A stretch of 64,000 nucleotides of DNA from Nocardia vinacea (GCF_035920345.1 NZ_CP109149.1:7812001-7876000); one strand, 5' to 3'; counted from the stretch's first letter, positions 7,343 through 16,754 are shown. The notes: a model not told the origin generated them from the letters alone. Program-made: numbers and translations.

Positions 7343-9652
7343 ATGGTGACCCGCCGGGAATTCGGTGGCAGCCCGGGCCGGCCGGGCATCGAGGTTGAGC
7401 TGAGCAACCTCGACAAGGTGCTGTATCCGGCGACCGGAACCACCAAGGGCGAGGTCATCGCGTACTACTCGGCCATCGCGCCCGCGATGCTTCCGCATAT
7501 CGCCGGGCGACCGGTCACCCGGAAGCGCTGGCCCAATGGGGTCGACGAATCATCCTTCTTCGAAAAGAATCTCGCCGAGCACGCACCGTCGTGGCTGGAG
7601 CGTCACACCATCGAACATTCCGGCCGCAAGGTCGTCTATCCGGTCATCGATTCCGAGGCCGGACTGGCCTGGATCGGACAGCAGGCGGCGCTGGAAGTCC
7701 ATGTGCCGCAATGGCGTTTCGACGGTGACAAGGTCGGCTACGCCACCCGGTTGGTCTTCGATCTGGATCCGGGGCCGGGTGCGGGACTGGCCGAATGCGC
7801 GCGGGTCGCGCTCGCGGTGCGCGAGATGGTCGAGGGCATCGGGCTGCATGCCTTCCCGGTTACCAGTGGTAGCAAGGGAATTCACATCTATGTGCCGCTG
7901 GATCAGGAGTTGAGTCCGGGCGGTGCGTCCACCGTGGCCAAGCAGGTGGCGACGAATCTCGAAAAGCTGCACCCGGATCTGGTCACCGCGACGATGGCGA
8001 AATCGGCGCGCGGCGGAAAGGTCTTCCTGGACTGGAGCCAGAACAATCCCTCCAAGACCACCATCGCACCGTATTCACTGCGCGGCCGCACCGAGCCGAA
8101 TGCGGCCGCACCGCGCACCTGGGCCGAGCTGGAGAGCCGGAAAAAGCTGAGGCACTTGCGCTTCGACGAGGTACTCGCCCGCTGGCGCGATGACGGCGAT
8201 CTGCTCGCCGAATTGGATCCGCCCAGTTCGAATAGCGATGCCCTGACGAAATATCGAGAGATGCGCGATGCCTCGGCGACCCCGGAACCGGTGCCGTCCG
8301 AAACGCCTACGCCCGGGGCGAATGATCGGTTCGTCGTCCAGGAACACCATGCGCGGCGGCTGCATTGGGACGTGCGGCTCGAACGCGACGGCGTGCTGGT
8401 GTCATGGGCCGTCCCGAAGGGGCCGCCGACCTCATCGGATCAGAACCGGCTCGCCGTGCACACCGAGGATCATCCGTTGGAGTATTTGGACTTCCACGGC
8501 GCGATACCAAAGGGGCAGTACGGCGCGGGAGAGATGACGATCTGGGATTCCGGCACATATGACACCGAGAAATGGCGCGAGGACGAGGTCATCGTCACCT
8601 TCCACGGCAAGCGACTGCGTGGTCGCTACGCGATGATCCGAACCAATGGCACCCAGTGGCTGATGCATCTCATGCGCGATCAGAATCCGGCCGAGGAAGA
8701 GGTGAACCGGGTGTCCAGTGGTCCGGTCGGCCCCGAGGCCGCGTTCATCGTGCCGAGACCGGCTGGGCCCGCGCCCTTTCCACGTGGGCTGCAACCGATG
8801 CTCGCCACCCACGGTGTGGTCGCCGATCTCGATGACGTCGAGTGGTGCTTCGAAACCAAATGGGACGGCTTCCGGCTGATCGCCGAAATAGATTCCGGGA
8901 CACTGACTCTGCGCAGCCGAGCGGGCAATGTCGTGACCAAACGTTATCCGGGTATGGCGGTGCTGGCCGAGGAGTTGGCCGGACACAATGTGGTGCTCGA
9001 CGGTGAGGCCGTGGTGTTCGACGATCACGGCGTCGCGAATGTCGGTCTGCTGCAGGCCGATGCGGCGCGCGCGGTCTTCGTCGCCTTCGATGTGCTGTAT
9101 CTGGACGGGACCTCCCTTATCCGCAAAAGGTATTCGGATCGGCGTCGGGTACTGGAAGCGATCGCCGCCAACGCACCGTCACTGCGGGTGCCGCCGCGAC
9201 TGGACGGCTCCGGCGCCGAAGCGCTGCGCTACAGCCAGGAACAGGGCCTGGAAGGTGTGGTCGCAAAGCGCAAGGATTCGGTGTATCTGCCAGGTAAGCG
9301 CGGACATTCGTGGGTCAAGCAGCGTAACTGGCGCACCCAGCGTGTCCTGATCGGCGGCTGGAGGCGCAGCGACGCTCGCAACTTCAAATCGCTGCTGGTC
9401 GGCATTCCGCACGAGGGCAGGCTGTATTACGTGGGGCGGGTAGGCACGGGGTTCAGCGAGCCGGTCATGCGGGATCTGGCCAAAAGGCTCGGCAAGTTGG
9501 AGCGGAGGACCACACCGTTCGACAACGACCTCACCGCCGAGGAACGCGAGGCCGCGGTGTGGGTGACCCCGAAACTCGGCGGCACCGTCCGCTTCATGAA
9601 CTGGACCGAGACCGGGCGCCTCTGGCATCCGGCGTGGCTCGGCGAGATGTGA
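7343..9652 (+). CDS. ligD: Multifunctional ATP-dependent DNA ligase LigD (NHEJ)
   Basis: 769 residues with all three LigD modules in mycobacterial order. The polymerase/primase domain covers about 10-290, with the metal-binding FDLDPGPG motif near 138-145. The 3'-phosphoesterase domain covers about 328-450, with HHARRLHWDVRLE and the YGAGEMTIWDSG segment. The ATP-dependent ligase domain covers about 480-769, with motif I ETKWDGFR (adenylated Lys 506) and EGVVAKRKDS later. It fills and seals double-strand breaks with Ku. No ku gene is in the window, although in M. tuberculosis it is adjacent. The start ATG at 7343 follows the terminator at 7299-7328. Confidence 0.96.
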   Translation: MVTRREFGGSPGRPGIEVELSNLDKVLYPATGTTKGEVIAYYSAIAPAMLPHIAGRPVTRKRWPNGVDESSFFEKNLAEHAPSWLERHTIEHSGRKVVYPVIDSEAGLAWIGQQAALEVHVPQWRFDGDKVGYATRLVFDLDPGPGAGLAECARVALAVREMVEGIGLHAFPVTSGSKGIHIYVPLDQELSPGGASTVAKQVATNLEKLHPDLVTATMAKSARGGKVFLDWSQNNPSKTTIAPYSLRGRTEPNAAAPRTWAELESRKKLRHLRFDEVLARWRDDGDLLAELDPPSSNSDALTKYREMRDASATPEPVPSETPTPGANDRFVVQEHHARRLHWDVRLERDGVLVSWAVPKGPPTSSDQNRLAVHTEDHPLEYLDFHGAIPKGQYGAGEMTIWDSGTYDTEKWREDEVIVTFHGKRLRGRYAMIRTNGTQWLMHLMRDQNPAEEEVNRVSSGPVGPEAAFIVPRPAGPAPFPRGLQPMLATHGVVADLDDVEWCFETKWDGFRLIAEIDSGTLTLRSRAGNVVTKRYPGMAVLAEELAGHNVVLDGEAVVFDDHGVANVGLLQADAARAVFVAFDVLYLDGTSLIRKRYSDRRRVLEAIAANAPSLRVPPRLDGSGAEALRYSQEQGLEGVVAKRKDSVYLPGKRGHSWVKQRNWRTQRVLIGGWRRSDARNFKSLLVGIPHEGRLYYVGRVGTGFSEPVMRDLAKRLGKLERRTTPFDNDLTAEEREAAVWVTPKLGGTVRFMNWTETGRLWHPAWLGEM

Positions 9653-9742
9653 CGGCGGTCGCTGATGGTTTGCCGGGTCATCGGGGAGTTCGCTCGGTAT
9701 CGTGTGCTTGCGGTGTGTCGGCTCGAAAAATAGGAGTGCGCG

Positions 9743-9922
9743 GTGGATTTCAAGAACCTGGCGAACAAGGCGTTGGACCTGGCCCAGCAGAATGCGGACA
9801 AGGTGGATACGGCCATCGATAAGGTGGGCGATCTCGTCGACAAGCAGACCGACGGCAAGTTCGCGAGCCAGGTCGATGCCGCGCAGGACGCCGCCAAGAA
9901 GGCCATCAACAAGGACAGCTGA
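9743..9922 (+). CDS. Small MT0933/Rv0909-family protein
   Basis: 59 residues starting at GTG 9743, with GGAG at 9732-9735 upstream. The pattern (MDFKNLANKALDLA, then QNADKVDTAIDKVGDLVDKQ) matches the N-terminal 60 residues of the protein at 7003, and the size equals that of Rv0909. It lacks the proline tail of the other copy. Two members flanking ligD on the same strand suggest an old duplication. No toxin partner is visible; the function is unknown beyond the family label. Confidence 0.75.
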   Translation: MDFKNLANKALDLAQQNADKVDTAIDKVGDLVDKQTDGKFASQVDAAQDAAKKAINKDS

Positions 9923-9931
9923 GTCGCCGAC

Positions 9932-9963
9932 CCTTTCGAGCGACCTGCAAGCAGTCGCTACGG
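9932..9963 (+). repeat. Dispersed 32-bp hairpin-like element, copy 1
   Basis: CCTTTCGAGCGACCTGCAAG plus 12 further bases ending CGCTACGG. The core GCGACCTGC-AA-GCAGTCGC is an imperfect inverted repeat. This copy lies between the convergent small protein gene (ends 9922) and the isochorismatase-like gene (ends 10002). It is the only copy not upstream of a gene in its own orientation. Confidence 0.7.
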
Positions 9964-10001
9964 CGTGGCGGACCGGGCGTACCGATCCGCCATTCCCGCG
10001 G

Positions 10002-10649
10002 TCAGCTCTGTTCGCGGGCGAGCAGCGGAATGATGGTCGCGCTGTCGGTGACCATCGCGTGGCCCTGGAATTCGAAATCGTCGTGGGCGCGCGCCATTGC
10101 CTCCTTATCGCGGCCGCCGACGGCATCGCTGATGATCACCGGCACGAAGCCGAGATCGGTCGAATGGGTGACCGTCGGCGCGATGCCGATCTCCAGCGCG
10201 ACACCCGCGATCGCGTATGCGCCGATGCCGAGATCGCGCAGCACCGCGGCCAATGGCGTGCCCTCGAATGCCGACATCGAGGTCTTGTCGAAGATCACCT
10301 CGTCCGCTGTCGGCCGCAGCTCCGGAACCAGTTCGAAGGCCGGGGTGTCGCGTTGCAGGATGAACTTCACGTCGTCGACATTGTCGACCTGCTGCCAGCT
10401 CATGGCCATTCGCAGCGCGAAGGTGCCACTCAGGCGGCGCGGCAGGAAGAAATGCCGCAGGAAGATGATCGGATAACCGCCTCGCCGTGCCGCTTCGACC
10501 ACCCGCGCCACCCGCTCGATGATCTCCGGACCGTCCGGCAGTTGGGACAGCACACCGACCTGCATGTCGTAGACGATCACCGCCATGCGGTGCGGCGCAC
10601 ACACATCGGTGAGTCCTTCGGGAATGTCCAGTCCGTTGCCATGCCGCAT
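10002..10649 (-). CDS. Isochorismatase-fold cysteine-hydrolase family protein lacking the nucleophile
   Basis: 215 residues of the isochorismatase-like hydrolase fold. The catalytic Asp is in VIVYDMQVGVL and the Lys in FDKTSMSAFEGT. The third residue, normally Cys in a GVxxxxCV motif, falls on Gly in GVALEIGIAPT. Members with Cys cleave amides or enol ethers; this one would lack the nucleophile unless it uses another chemistry. AGGAGTGAGC lies before the ATG at 10649. Convergent with the gene at 9743; its promoter shares a 280-bp region with the lipase gene. Confidence 0.85.
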   Translation of the reverse strand: MRHGNGLDIPEGLTDVCAPHRMAVIVYDMQVGVLSQLPDGPEIIERVARVVEAARRGGYPIIFLRHFFLPRRLSGTFALRMAMSWQQVDNVDDVKFILQRDTPAFELVPELRPTADEVIFDKTSMSAFEGTPLAAVLRDLGIGAYAIAGVALEIGIAPTVTHSTDLGFVPVIISDAVGGRDKEAMARAHDDFEFQGHAMVTDSATIIPLLAREQS

Positions 10650-10929
10650 GGTCAGCTCACTCCTGTTCGATTCCGATCACATTCGGGGTACGGTCCGACG
10701 GTGATTCGGTTGCGCGATAGCCACTTTCGAAGCGCGCCGCGGCGTGCTTCGCCCCAACTGTAACCATGTCGGAAATCGGACACGCACGGCGTCGCCGGTG
10801 CCCGCACATGCCCGTTGCTGGGGCTCTGATCAGGCAGTACGGTGGTGACATTCGAAGCCGGGCGAAGTCGGCGCCGACGCGTTCCCGGCGCACTGTGCGT
10901 CGCGCCGCGTCGGAACACTGGAGGCCGCG

Positions 10930-12171
10930 ATGAAAATTTCATTTGCACCATTCGTCGGCGGGAACCGGAGATCCGGTGCGATATCGATCCTTATCGTTCT
11001 CGCGATCGTGGCGTTCGCATTCGTGCCCGTTGCCAGGGCTGTGCCGATGCCGGATCAGGACCCGTTCTACGTGGCACCGACCGATCTGGCTTCGCAGCCC
11101 GACGGTGCTGTGCTGCGGACGCGCTCGATCGCGTTGTACGGTCTTCCGCTTCCGGTTTCGGCATGGCAGGTGCAATACCGGACCAACGATACGAACGGGT
11201 CGCCGATCGCGGGTATGGCCACCGTTCTGGTGCCCAACTGGCCGTGGTTCGGTCCTGGCCAGCGGCCGCTGCTCTCATACCAGATCGCGGAGGACAGTCT
11301 CGCCACCCGGTGTGCGCCGTCGTACGCGCTGCGGGGCGGCTGGGATCTCGGCGGCGCGAATACCTATATCGATACACCGTTCATCGCCGAGGGTCTGCGC
11401 CGCGGCTGGGCGGTGGTGACAAGCGATTACGAGGGGCCGGACTCCCGATTCCTGGACGGCGTCAACTCCGGCCGTGCGGTGCTCGATGGCATCAGGGCGG
11501 CCCGCACGCTCGCACCCGACGGAGTCGGTCCGGCGAGCCCGATTGGGGCGTGGGGCTATTCGGGCGGTGCCTTCGCGACGCTGTGGGCGGCGCAGATACA
11601 ACCGGAGTACGCGCCCGATATCCAGTTCGCTGGAATCACCTCGGGCGGGGTGCCCGCCGATTGGACAGCCATGGCCCATAGTGTCGATGGCACCGTGCAG
11701 GCGGGGCTGGCAATACTCACATTGATCGCGATCGCGAAGAACGAGCCGAATTCCGGTGTGCCGGACCTGCTCAACGAACGCGGTCGCATTGCCCTCGCCG
11801 AGGATGCCTCGGCCTGTGCTCCGGATCTGGTCTTCAAGTACTTCAATGCGCATGTGGACGATTTCGCGGCGGTGCCGGATGTGTTGTTCCATCCGGTATT
11901 TCGGGCCGCGACCGACCGCCAGGAGTTGGGCGGTAGCGCGCCGGTCATGCCGATGTACCTGTACCACAGCACAACCGACGATGTGATTCCGGTCGCGGGC
12001 TTCACCGATCTGGTCGGGCGATACTGCGCAGCGGGTGCCGATCTCACCTCCGTGCATTCGGCGCTGCCCGGACACAATGTGACCGCCATCGGTGAAGCGC
12101 CAGGTGCGATGGGGTTCCTTGCCGATCGCTTCGCGGGTGTCTCGATAGCCTCCGGCTGCCACGGCCGATAA
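10930..12171 (+). CDS. Secreted lipase (secretory lipase / LIP family)
   Basis: 413 residues. A classical signal peptide (basic start, then the hydrophobic run ILIVLAIVAFAFVPVARA) probably ends near residue 36-38. The mature part has the LIP-family alpha/beta-hydrolase fold: nucleophile elbow GAWGYSGGAFA, a late Asp in HSTTDDVIP and the His in LPGHNVTAIGE. These enzymes hydrolyse triacylglycerols and esters outside the cell. GGAGG lies a few bases before the ATG at 10930. The gene stands alone, with a hairpin after its stop. Confidence 0.9.
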   Translation: MKISFAPFVGGNRRSGAISILIVLAIVAFAFVPVARAVPMPDQDPFYVAPTDLASQPDGAVLRTRSIALYGLPLPVSAWQVQYRTNDTNGSPIAGMATVLVPNWPWFGPGQRPLLSYQIAEDSLATRCAPSYALRGGWDLGGANTYIDTPFIAEGLRRGWAVVTSDYEGPDSRFLDGVNSGRAVLDGIRAARTLAPDGVGPASPIGAWGYSGGAFATLWAAQIQPEYAPDIQFAGITSGGVPADWTAMAHSVDGTVQAGLAILTLIAIAKNEPNSGVPDLLNERGRIALAEDASACAPDLVFKYFNAHVDDFAAVPDVLFHPVFRAATDRQELGGSAPVMPMYLYHSTTDDVIPVAGFTDLVGRYCAAGADLTSVHSALPGHNVTAIGEAPGAMGFLADRFAGVSIASGCHGR

Positions 12172-12180
12172 ACGAAAGAT

Positions 12181-12212
12181 GCGGCGCGCTACGAGGATTC
12201 GCCGCGCGCCGC
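12181..12212. terminator. Candidate bidirectional terminator
   Basis: GCGGCGCG at 12181-12188 pairs with CGCGCCGC at 12205-12212 across a 16-nt loop, between the convergent lipase gene and the secreted-protein gene that ends at 12236. Confidence 0.45.
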
Positions 12213-12235
12213 GTTCGGAGTGCTGGTTGCCGGTC

Positions 12236-12880
12236 CTACTTGACCGGTGCGTCCTGCCATTTGGTGGTGCCGGCCGGGGCGGTCAGGGTGCTGAACAGAT
12301 CGATGCCCGCGATGATCAATGCCGGTCCGCCGACCACGAGGGTGCCGATGATGCCGCCGATACCCGCGCCCGCGAGGACGCTGGCGATGACGGTCGGCCC
12401 GCCGATGATGCCGGTGAGCCCGACCAGCGCGCCGATCACCGTGCCGAGAAAGCCGCCGATGGCGGTGGCAATCCCGAACTGGGACAGGAAGTTATCCTGC
12501 GCGCGCAGATTCTCCCGCGGCGACGCGATCGGTGTGGCCGCCTGCCGCGCCTGCGTGTAGTCCTTGACCGCGGTCAATTCCAGCACCCGGCCCGCGTCGC
12601 GGATCTCGTGCGGCATGGTGAACTCCAGACCGTCCTGCCGGAACGACAGTGGCAGCGTCACTACCGTATTGCCCGCGATGTCCTTGATATCCACGGTGTT
12701 CGCCGACATTTGGAAGGACCCGTTGGTCAGTGTGGTGACGATCTTGTCGTCCACCAGTTTTGCCTCGTACCCGATGTCGGGTACGGGCGCGGCATCCGGC
12801 TGTGCATAGGAGGTGCCCGCGCCGACCGCGACAGCGGCGACGATCGGCACGGCTGCCGCAGTGATCTTGCGGAGAATCAT
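12236..12880 (-). CDS. Secreted/envelope protein of unknown function with glycine-rich membrane tail
   Basis: 214 residues. A signal peptide (ILRKITAAAVPIVAAVAVG, cleavage after SYA) is followed by a beta-strand-rich region of about 110 residues. The C-terminal half is a long hydrophobic Gly/Ala/Ile-rich segment (GGFLGTVIGALVGL, then AGAGIGGIIGTLVVGG) that could form a helical hairpin. This layout is common in Nocardia and Rhodococcus exported proteins and mycomembrane-associated proteins, but no function is established. It is followed on the minus strand by the lipase gene's terminator, and no operon partner is visible. Confidence 0.8.
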   Translation of the reverse strand: MILRKITAAAVPIVAAVAVGAGTSYAQPDAAPVPDIGYEAKLVDDKIVTTLTNGSFQMSANTVDIKDIAGNTVVTLPLSFRQDGLEFTMPHEIRDAGRVLELTAVKDYTQARQAATPIASPRENLRAQDNFLSQFGIATAIGGFLGTVIGALVGLTGIIGGPTVIASVLAGAGIGGIIGTLVVGGPALIIAGIDLFSTLTAPAGTTKWQDAPVK

Positions 12881-13093
12881 TCCGGTGGTCCAATCTTCAT
12901 CAGGTTATGCAAGCCGTAGCAACGCTCCGCACACGAAAAATCCTCCCCCCCCGACGCTGTGCAGAGCCACGATGTGATCTAGAGAACGCACTCCGAGGAC
13001 ACAGTACCGTGTATAAAAGGTTTAGAGGAATGCTTTTCGGGGTATTCGATATTGCTCACATGACGAATCTTGTTATAGCTCTTCGCTATCCGA

Positions 13094-13780
13094 TCAGGAC
13101 CCCGGCTGCTGGAGGACATTGATCGCGCGGGCGATCACCAAGATCACCAGCACCAGTGAGATCGCCGACTGCAGCATCATCGTCGCCTTCGCCCACCGCG
13201 ACATCGGCATCACGTCGGTCGGGCTGAACGCCGTCGCATTGGTGAACGCCAGATACAAATAGTCCAGGAACTGTGGCTCCCATTCGGGTTCGGTCAGGTC
13301 CGGACTCTGCATCTGCACGAACAGGAAGTCCGGCAACGGCTTTCGCGCATGCGCGCGGGCCGCGGGGCCGCCGCGATCGGACTCCCAGTACCAGAGTCCG
13401 AACACCACCACATTGGTCAACCAGACCGCACCGCCCGAGACGAGCAGTTGCACGGGATCGCTGAGGGTGCCGTTGATCAGTTGGAAGACCAGACGACCCG
13501 CCGAAACCGCGGTGGCCAGACTCAACAACCCGGTCAGCAGGAGGCCGCCGTTGCGCAGCCAGCGCTCTTCCCGGTTGAGTCGGAACGGATTCGCCGCCAC
13601 CAGCACACCGAGCAACAAGACCTCGAGTACGGGCAGTACCAGCCAGGCGGGCTGCTGCCGGAGTTCCTTCGGCACGACCTGCAACACCACGATCACCAGC
13701 ACGGCGAGCGTCGCGGCCCACCGCGATTCACCCTCCGTCTTGCGTTGCCAGGCAGGTACATCGTCGTCTTGGTCCGGCAC
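13094..13780 (-). CDS. Integral membrane protein of unknown function, channel-like
   Basis: 228 residues with about five membrane helices: ATLAVLVIVVLQVVP, LVLPVLEVLLLGVLVAAN, GGLLLTGLLSLATAV, the VWLTNVVVFGLWYWE helix, and a C-terminal pair ending VLVILVIARAINVL. The conserved LYLAFTNATAFSPTDVMPMS segment resembles a re-entrant pore-loop region of a widely distributed actinobacterial family often placed near two-pore potassium-channel proteins; that likeness is only an impression. No regulatory domain is fused. It starts 18 bp from the EcfT stop and reads in the same direction, so it could be the last gene of the ECF transporter unit. Confidence 0.75.
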   Translation of the reverse strand: MPDQDDDVPAWQRKTEGESRWAATLAVLVIVVLQVVPKELRQQPAWLVLPVLEVLLLGVLVAANPFRLNREERWLRNGGLLLTGLLSLATAVSAGRLVFQLINGTLSDPVQLLVSGGAVWLTNVVVFGLWYWESDRGGPAARAHARKPLPDFLFVQMQSPDLTEPEWEPQFLDYLYLAFTNATAFSPTDVMPMSRWAKATMMLQSAISLVLVILVIARAINVLQQPGS

Positions 13781-13798
13781 AGGGGCCAGTATCGCCGA

Positions 13799-14536
13799 TC
13801 AGGCGAGCAGATCGAGGACGACCGCGCCGAGGCAGACCGCGATGACAATCGTCAGGGCGATCGCGTCATTGCGTCCGGGGGCGCTCGGGCGGGCGGTGAG
13901 CTGGCCGGTGCCGCCGCGCGCGGAGATGGCCTCGCCCAGTTCGGTTGCCCGGCGGCTGGATACCGCCATCGCGGCGGTGAGGATATCGACGAGCGGATTA
14001 TCGGCGGCGCGAGTGAGCAGGCCATCCTTCGGGCGCAGTCGGCGCGCCGCCCGCAGTACCCGGATTTCGTCCATCAGCAGCGGCAGTCCGCGCAAGGTCA
14101 GCGCGATGACCACGGCCCATTCGTCCACGGGCACGCGGAATCTGCGCAGTGGGGCGCCGAGTTTGGCCAGTGCGGGGGCGATATCGCCCATCGGGGTGGT
14201 CCAGGCGATCAGGAACGAGGAGGCCAGCAGGATCAGGCCGAAGACGGTGACATTGGTGTAGCGCAGCACGGATTCGCTGCCCACCGGCACATTGAGCAGA
14301 GCGCCGATGCCGATCGCCGCCCAGAACCACCACGGCAGGCGCGGCAGTGTGCTCAGCGGCAGTCGGGCCATCACCCCGATCGCGATCAGGAATACGACCA
14401 TCAAGCCGAGTACCGGCCAGGACGGCAGGAACATCAGCACCACACTGATCAGGAACGCTCCGATAATCTTGGTTCCGGCCCAGAGGCTGTGCACCGGACT
14501 GGAAACCGGCACTTCGCGGAACAGCACCGTACTCAT
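13799..14536 (-). CDS. ECF transporter transmembrane T component (EcfT/CbiQ family)
   Basis: 245 residues with four or five membrane helices and the two Ala-Arg-Gly-type coupling motifs of EcfT proteins, here in ALTLRGLPLLMDEIRVLRAA and AISARGGTGQLTARPS. It links the S component to the ATPases in energy-coupling-factor uptake of vitamins or metals. Its ATG overlaps the stop of the ATPase gene by one base (TAATG), so the two are translated together. The pair corresponds to Rv2325c with Rv2326c in M. tuberculosis by size and order. The substrate is not known. Confidence 0.9.
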   Translation of the reverse strand: MSTVLFREVPVSSPVHSLWAGTKIIGAFLISVVLMFLPSWPVLGLMVVFLIAIGVMARLPLSTLPRLPWWFWAAIGIGALLNVPVGSESVLRYTNVTVFGLILLASSFLIAWTTPMGDIAPALAKLGAPLRRFRVPVDEWAVVIALTLRGLPLLMDEIRVLRAARRLRPKDGLLTRAADNPLVDILTAAMAVSSRRATELGEAISARGGTGQLTARPSAPGRNDAIALTIVIAVCLGAVVLDLLA

Positions 14537-16650
14537 TACCGACCTCCGTTCCCGAGTCGCCAGGCCGGATCGCCTGGGCGCGTTCCCGGCATTGCCGTGC
14601 AGGAATCCAGCTGGTGTGCGGGCACATTCGCGGTATCGCGGATCGGATCGGTCTCCAGAATGCGTCCGGACTCGAGGTGTACGGTCCGGTCGCAGACCGC
14701 GGCCATATCGTGCACGTCATGTGAGATGACGATCAGGGTGAGGCCGGAATCGCGCAGGCGGGCAAGCAGTTCCACGATTTCGGCGCGACCGTGCGGATCC
14801 AATCCGGCCAGCGGTTCGTCGAGCACGACGACCGGCGCGTGGCTGGCCACAATGGCCGCGAGCACCACGCGCTTGGCTTGGCCGCCGCTGAGTTCCTCGA
14901 TGGAGCGCGCGGCCAGTGCGCGATCCAGACCGACCGCATCCAGTGCGCGTCCGACCGCACCGGATCCGGTGGCACGTCCGCCCCAGTCCGCGATTTCGTC
15001 GCCGACCGTCTGCTTCTGCAGCTGTAGCCGGGAGTGCTGGAACGCCAATTCCACCCGGCCGATCTGCTTCGCGATCGGCTTACCGCCCAATTCGCAACGG
15101 CCGGAACTGGGTTCGATCAATCCGGCCATGATCCAGGCCAATGTCGATTTTCCGGATCCATTGCCGCCCACCACGAGTAGCGCCTCGCCGCGCCGCACTG
15201 TCAGGTCGACGCCGTGCAAAGCCGGTGCGGCCCACGGTGTTCCGTGGTTATAGGTGTGGCGGACCTCGCTCAGCTGCAGGATGGTTTCGCCCATCGGCCG
15301 ACGCCGGATCTCGCCGGCCGGTCGCGGCCAGGCAGGCAGCCGTTCCACGGTCCGGCCACCGGCCAGATGCACCACCCGGTCGGCGGCGGCGGCATCGGCC
15401 TCGTGATGGGTTACCAGCACCACCGCCATCGGATGGCGTTTGGGCAGTTCGGCCAGGAGTGCGACGAGATCGCGGCGACCGTCCGGATCGATCATCGAGG
15501 TGGCCTCGTCGGCAATAAGCAGCGCGGGGCGGCGGGCCAATGCCGCAGCCACCGCCAGCCGCTGCTGCTGGCCGCCCGAAAGCGTCGCGGTCTCGCGATC
15601 GCCCATGCCGTCCAGGCCGACCTCGCGCAGCAGACCATCGATATCGACCGCGGCGGCGAGTTCGGTGGACAGACCCCACACCACATCGTCGGCGACGAGC
15701 ACACCGAGCGTTTGACTCTCCGGCCGCTGCAGCACCAGCGCGGTGCCACCCAGATGGCCGAGGCCTGCGGCGCCCGGCCGGTCCACACTGCCGGTGGACG
15801 GCGGATGTCCCGCGAGCAGCCGGGTCAGTGTCGATTTGCCCGATCCGTTGTGGCCGACAATGGCCACGAATTCGCCGGTATCGACCGTGAGATCGATACC
15901 GGACAGCGCATCCACCGGCGCGCCCGGATAGCGGAAGCCGACCTCGCGCAGTCGCACCGGCAGCGGCGCGATCGCCCGGTCGTCGGGCTGTGCGTCGAGC
16001 CGGTCCCGACTGGGCAGCCAGGACAGCCGGTCGAGTACCGAGCCGAGTACGAACCAGGAGAACACCGCCGTCGCGACGATGCCCACCAGCACACCACCGC
16101 CGATCAGGAGCCACCACCAGCGGATCGCGGCGTCCGCGGCGTCGGCGACTCCGCGTCCGAGGGGTTCGAGCTGGGGCTGCCGCGCCGCCGTCCGCTCCAG
16201 GCCCTCCGCGGTGCTGCGGATGGTGTTGAACAGTAGATCCCGGGACCGGGACAGTACGAACAGCGATCCGACGGCGAAGGCCGCGAAGCCGAGACCGGCG
16301 ATTACCGACAATCCGAGCACCGCGGGCAAGCTGCCGCGCCGACGTTTGACGATGCCGATAATGCCCGCGATGGTGGCCGAGCTGAGAATGCCGAATGCGG
16401 GCACGATGCCCGCCGCGACGAAGCAGACCAGCACGGCCGATCCGGTCGCGGTGATCAGGGCGCGCAGCCGATAGCGGTGCGCGATCATGGCCAGCGGCAC
16501 CGCGGCGACCAGCTGCAGCGCCGCGGCGAACGGAATCAGCGCACCGACGGTGACCAGGCCGACGGTGGCACCGCCGAGTACCGCCCCCACCGCCAATTCG
16601 ATCGGGCGCAGCGGTCCGCGCTCGGTGGGGCGGGCGGGCAGATCACTCAC
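14536..16650 (-). CDS. ECF transporter fusion: membrane S-like domain plus two ABC ATPases
   Basis: 704 residues from GTG 16650. About 1-200 is a membrane part with roughly six helices, like the S-type domain of Rv2326c. The first ATPase has Walker A GHNGSGKST and signature LSGGQQQRLAV; the second has Walker A GGNGSGKST, signature LSGGQAKRVVLA and Walker B VVVLDEPLAG. Substrate binding and both ATPases are thus on one chain, an arrangement shared with Rv2326c (about 697 residues). The frame is open upstream to 16923, but that stretch crosses the hairpin at 16709-16754, so I rejected it. Confidence 0.9.
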   Translation of the reverse strand: MSDLPARPTERGPLRPIELAVGAVLGGATVGLVTVGALIPFAAALQLVAAVPLAMIAHRYRLRALITATGSAVLVCFVAAGIVPAFGILSSATIAGIIGIVKRRRGSLPAVLGLSVIAGLGFAAFAVGSLFVLSRSRDLLFNTIRSTAEGLERTAARQPQLEPLGRGVADAADAAIRWWWLLIGGGVLVGIVATAVFSWFVLGSVLDRLSWLPSRDRLDAQPDDRAIAPLPVRLREVGFRYPGAPVDALSGIDLTVDTGEFVAIVGHNGSGKSTLTRLLAGHPPSTGSVDRPGAAGLGHLGGTALVLQRPESQTLGVLVADDVVWGLSTELAAAVDIDGLLREVGLDGMGDRETATLSGGQQQRLAVAAALARRPALLIADEATSMIDPDGRRDLVALLAELPKRHPMAVVLVTHHEADAAAADRVVHLAGGRTVERLPAWPRPAGEIRRRPMGETILQLSEVRHTYNHGTPWAAPALHGVDLTVRRGEALLVVGGNGSGKSTLAWIMAGLIEPSSGRCELGGKPIAKQIGRVELAFQHSRLQLQKQTVGDEIADWGGRATGSGAVGRALDAVGLDRALAARSIEELSGGQAKRVVLAAIVASHAPVVVLDEPLAGLDPHGRAEIVELLARLRDSGLTLIVISHDVHDMAAVCDRTVHLESGRILETDPIRDTANVPAHQLDSCTAMPGTRPGDPAWRLGNGGR

Positions 16651-16708
16651 GGGGTCAAGTCTGCCAGGATCCTGTGGACAGTTCGTGTGGTCTTCCTGTG
16701 GAGACCGT

Positions 16709-16754
16709 GAGGTCATGACTGCGCCTCGCTGGCGCTCGGCTCCGTCATGACCTC
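16709..16754 (-). terminator. Hairpin after the monooxygenase gene
   Basis: A perfect 11-bp inverted repeat, GAGGTCATGAC (16709-16719) and GTCATGACCTC (16744-16754), with a 24-nt partly self-complementary loop. It lies between the monooxygenase stop (16788) and the ECF ATPase start (16650), where a terminator is expected. Confidence 0.55.

Noticed and set aside
12903..12925. A fifth copy of the dispersed hairpin-like element.
   Set aside because: Only partial similarity (about 5 mismatches in 18) and no inverted-repeat core.
13349..15253. A 634-codon plus-strand frame opposite the ECF transporter and a membrane protein.
   Set aside because: Low-complexity Arg/Gln/His composition and no family; the minus-strand genes have ABC and EcfT motifs.
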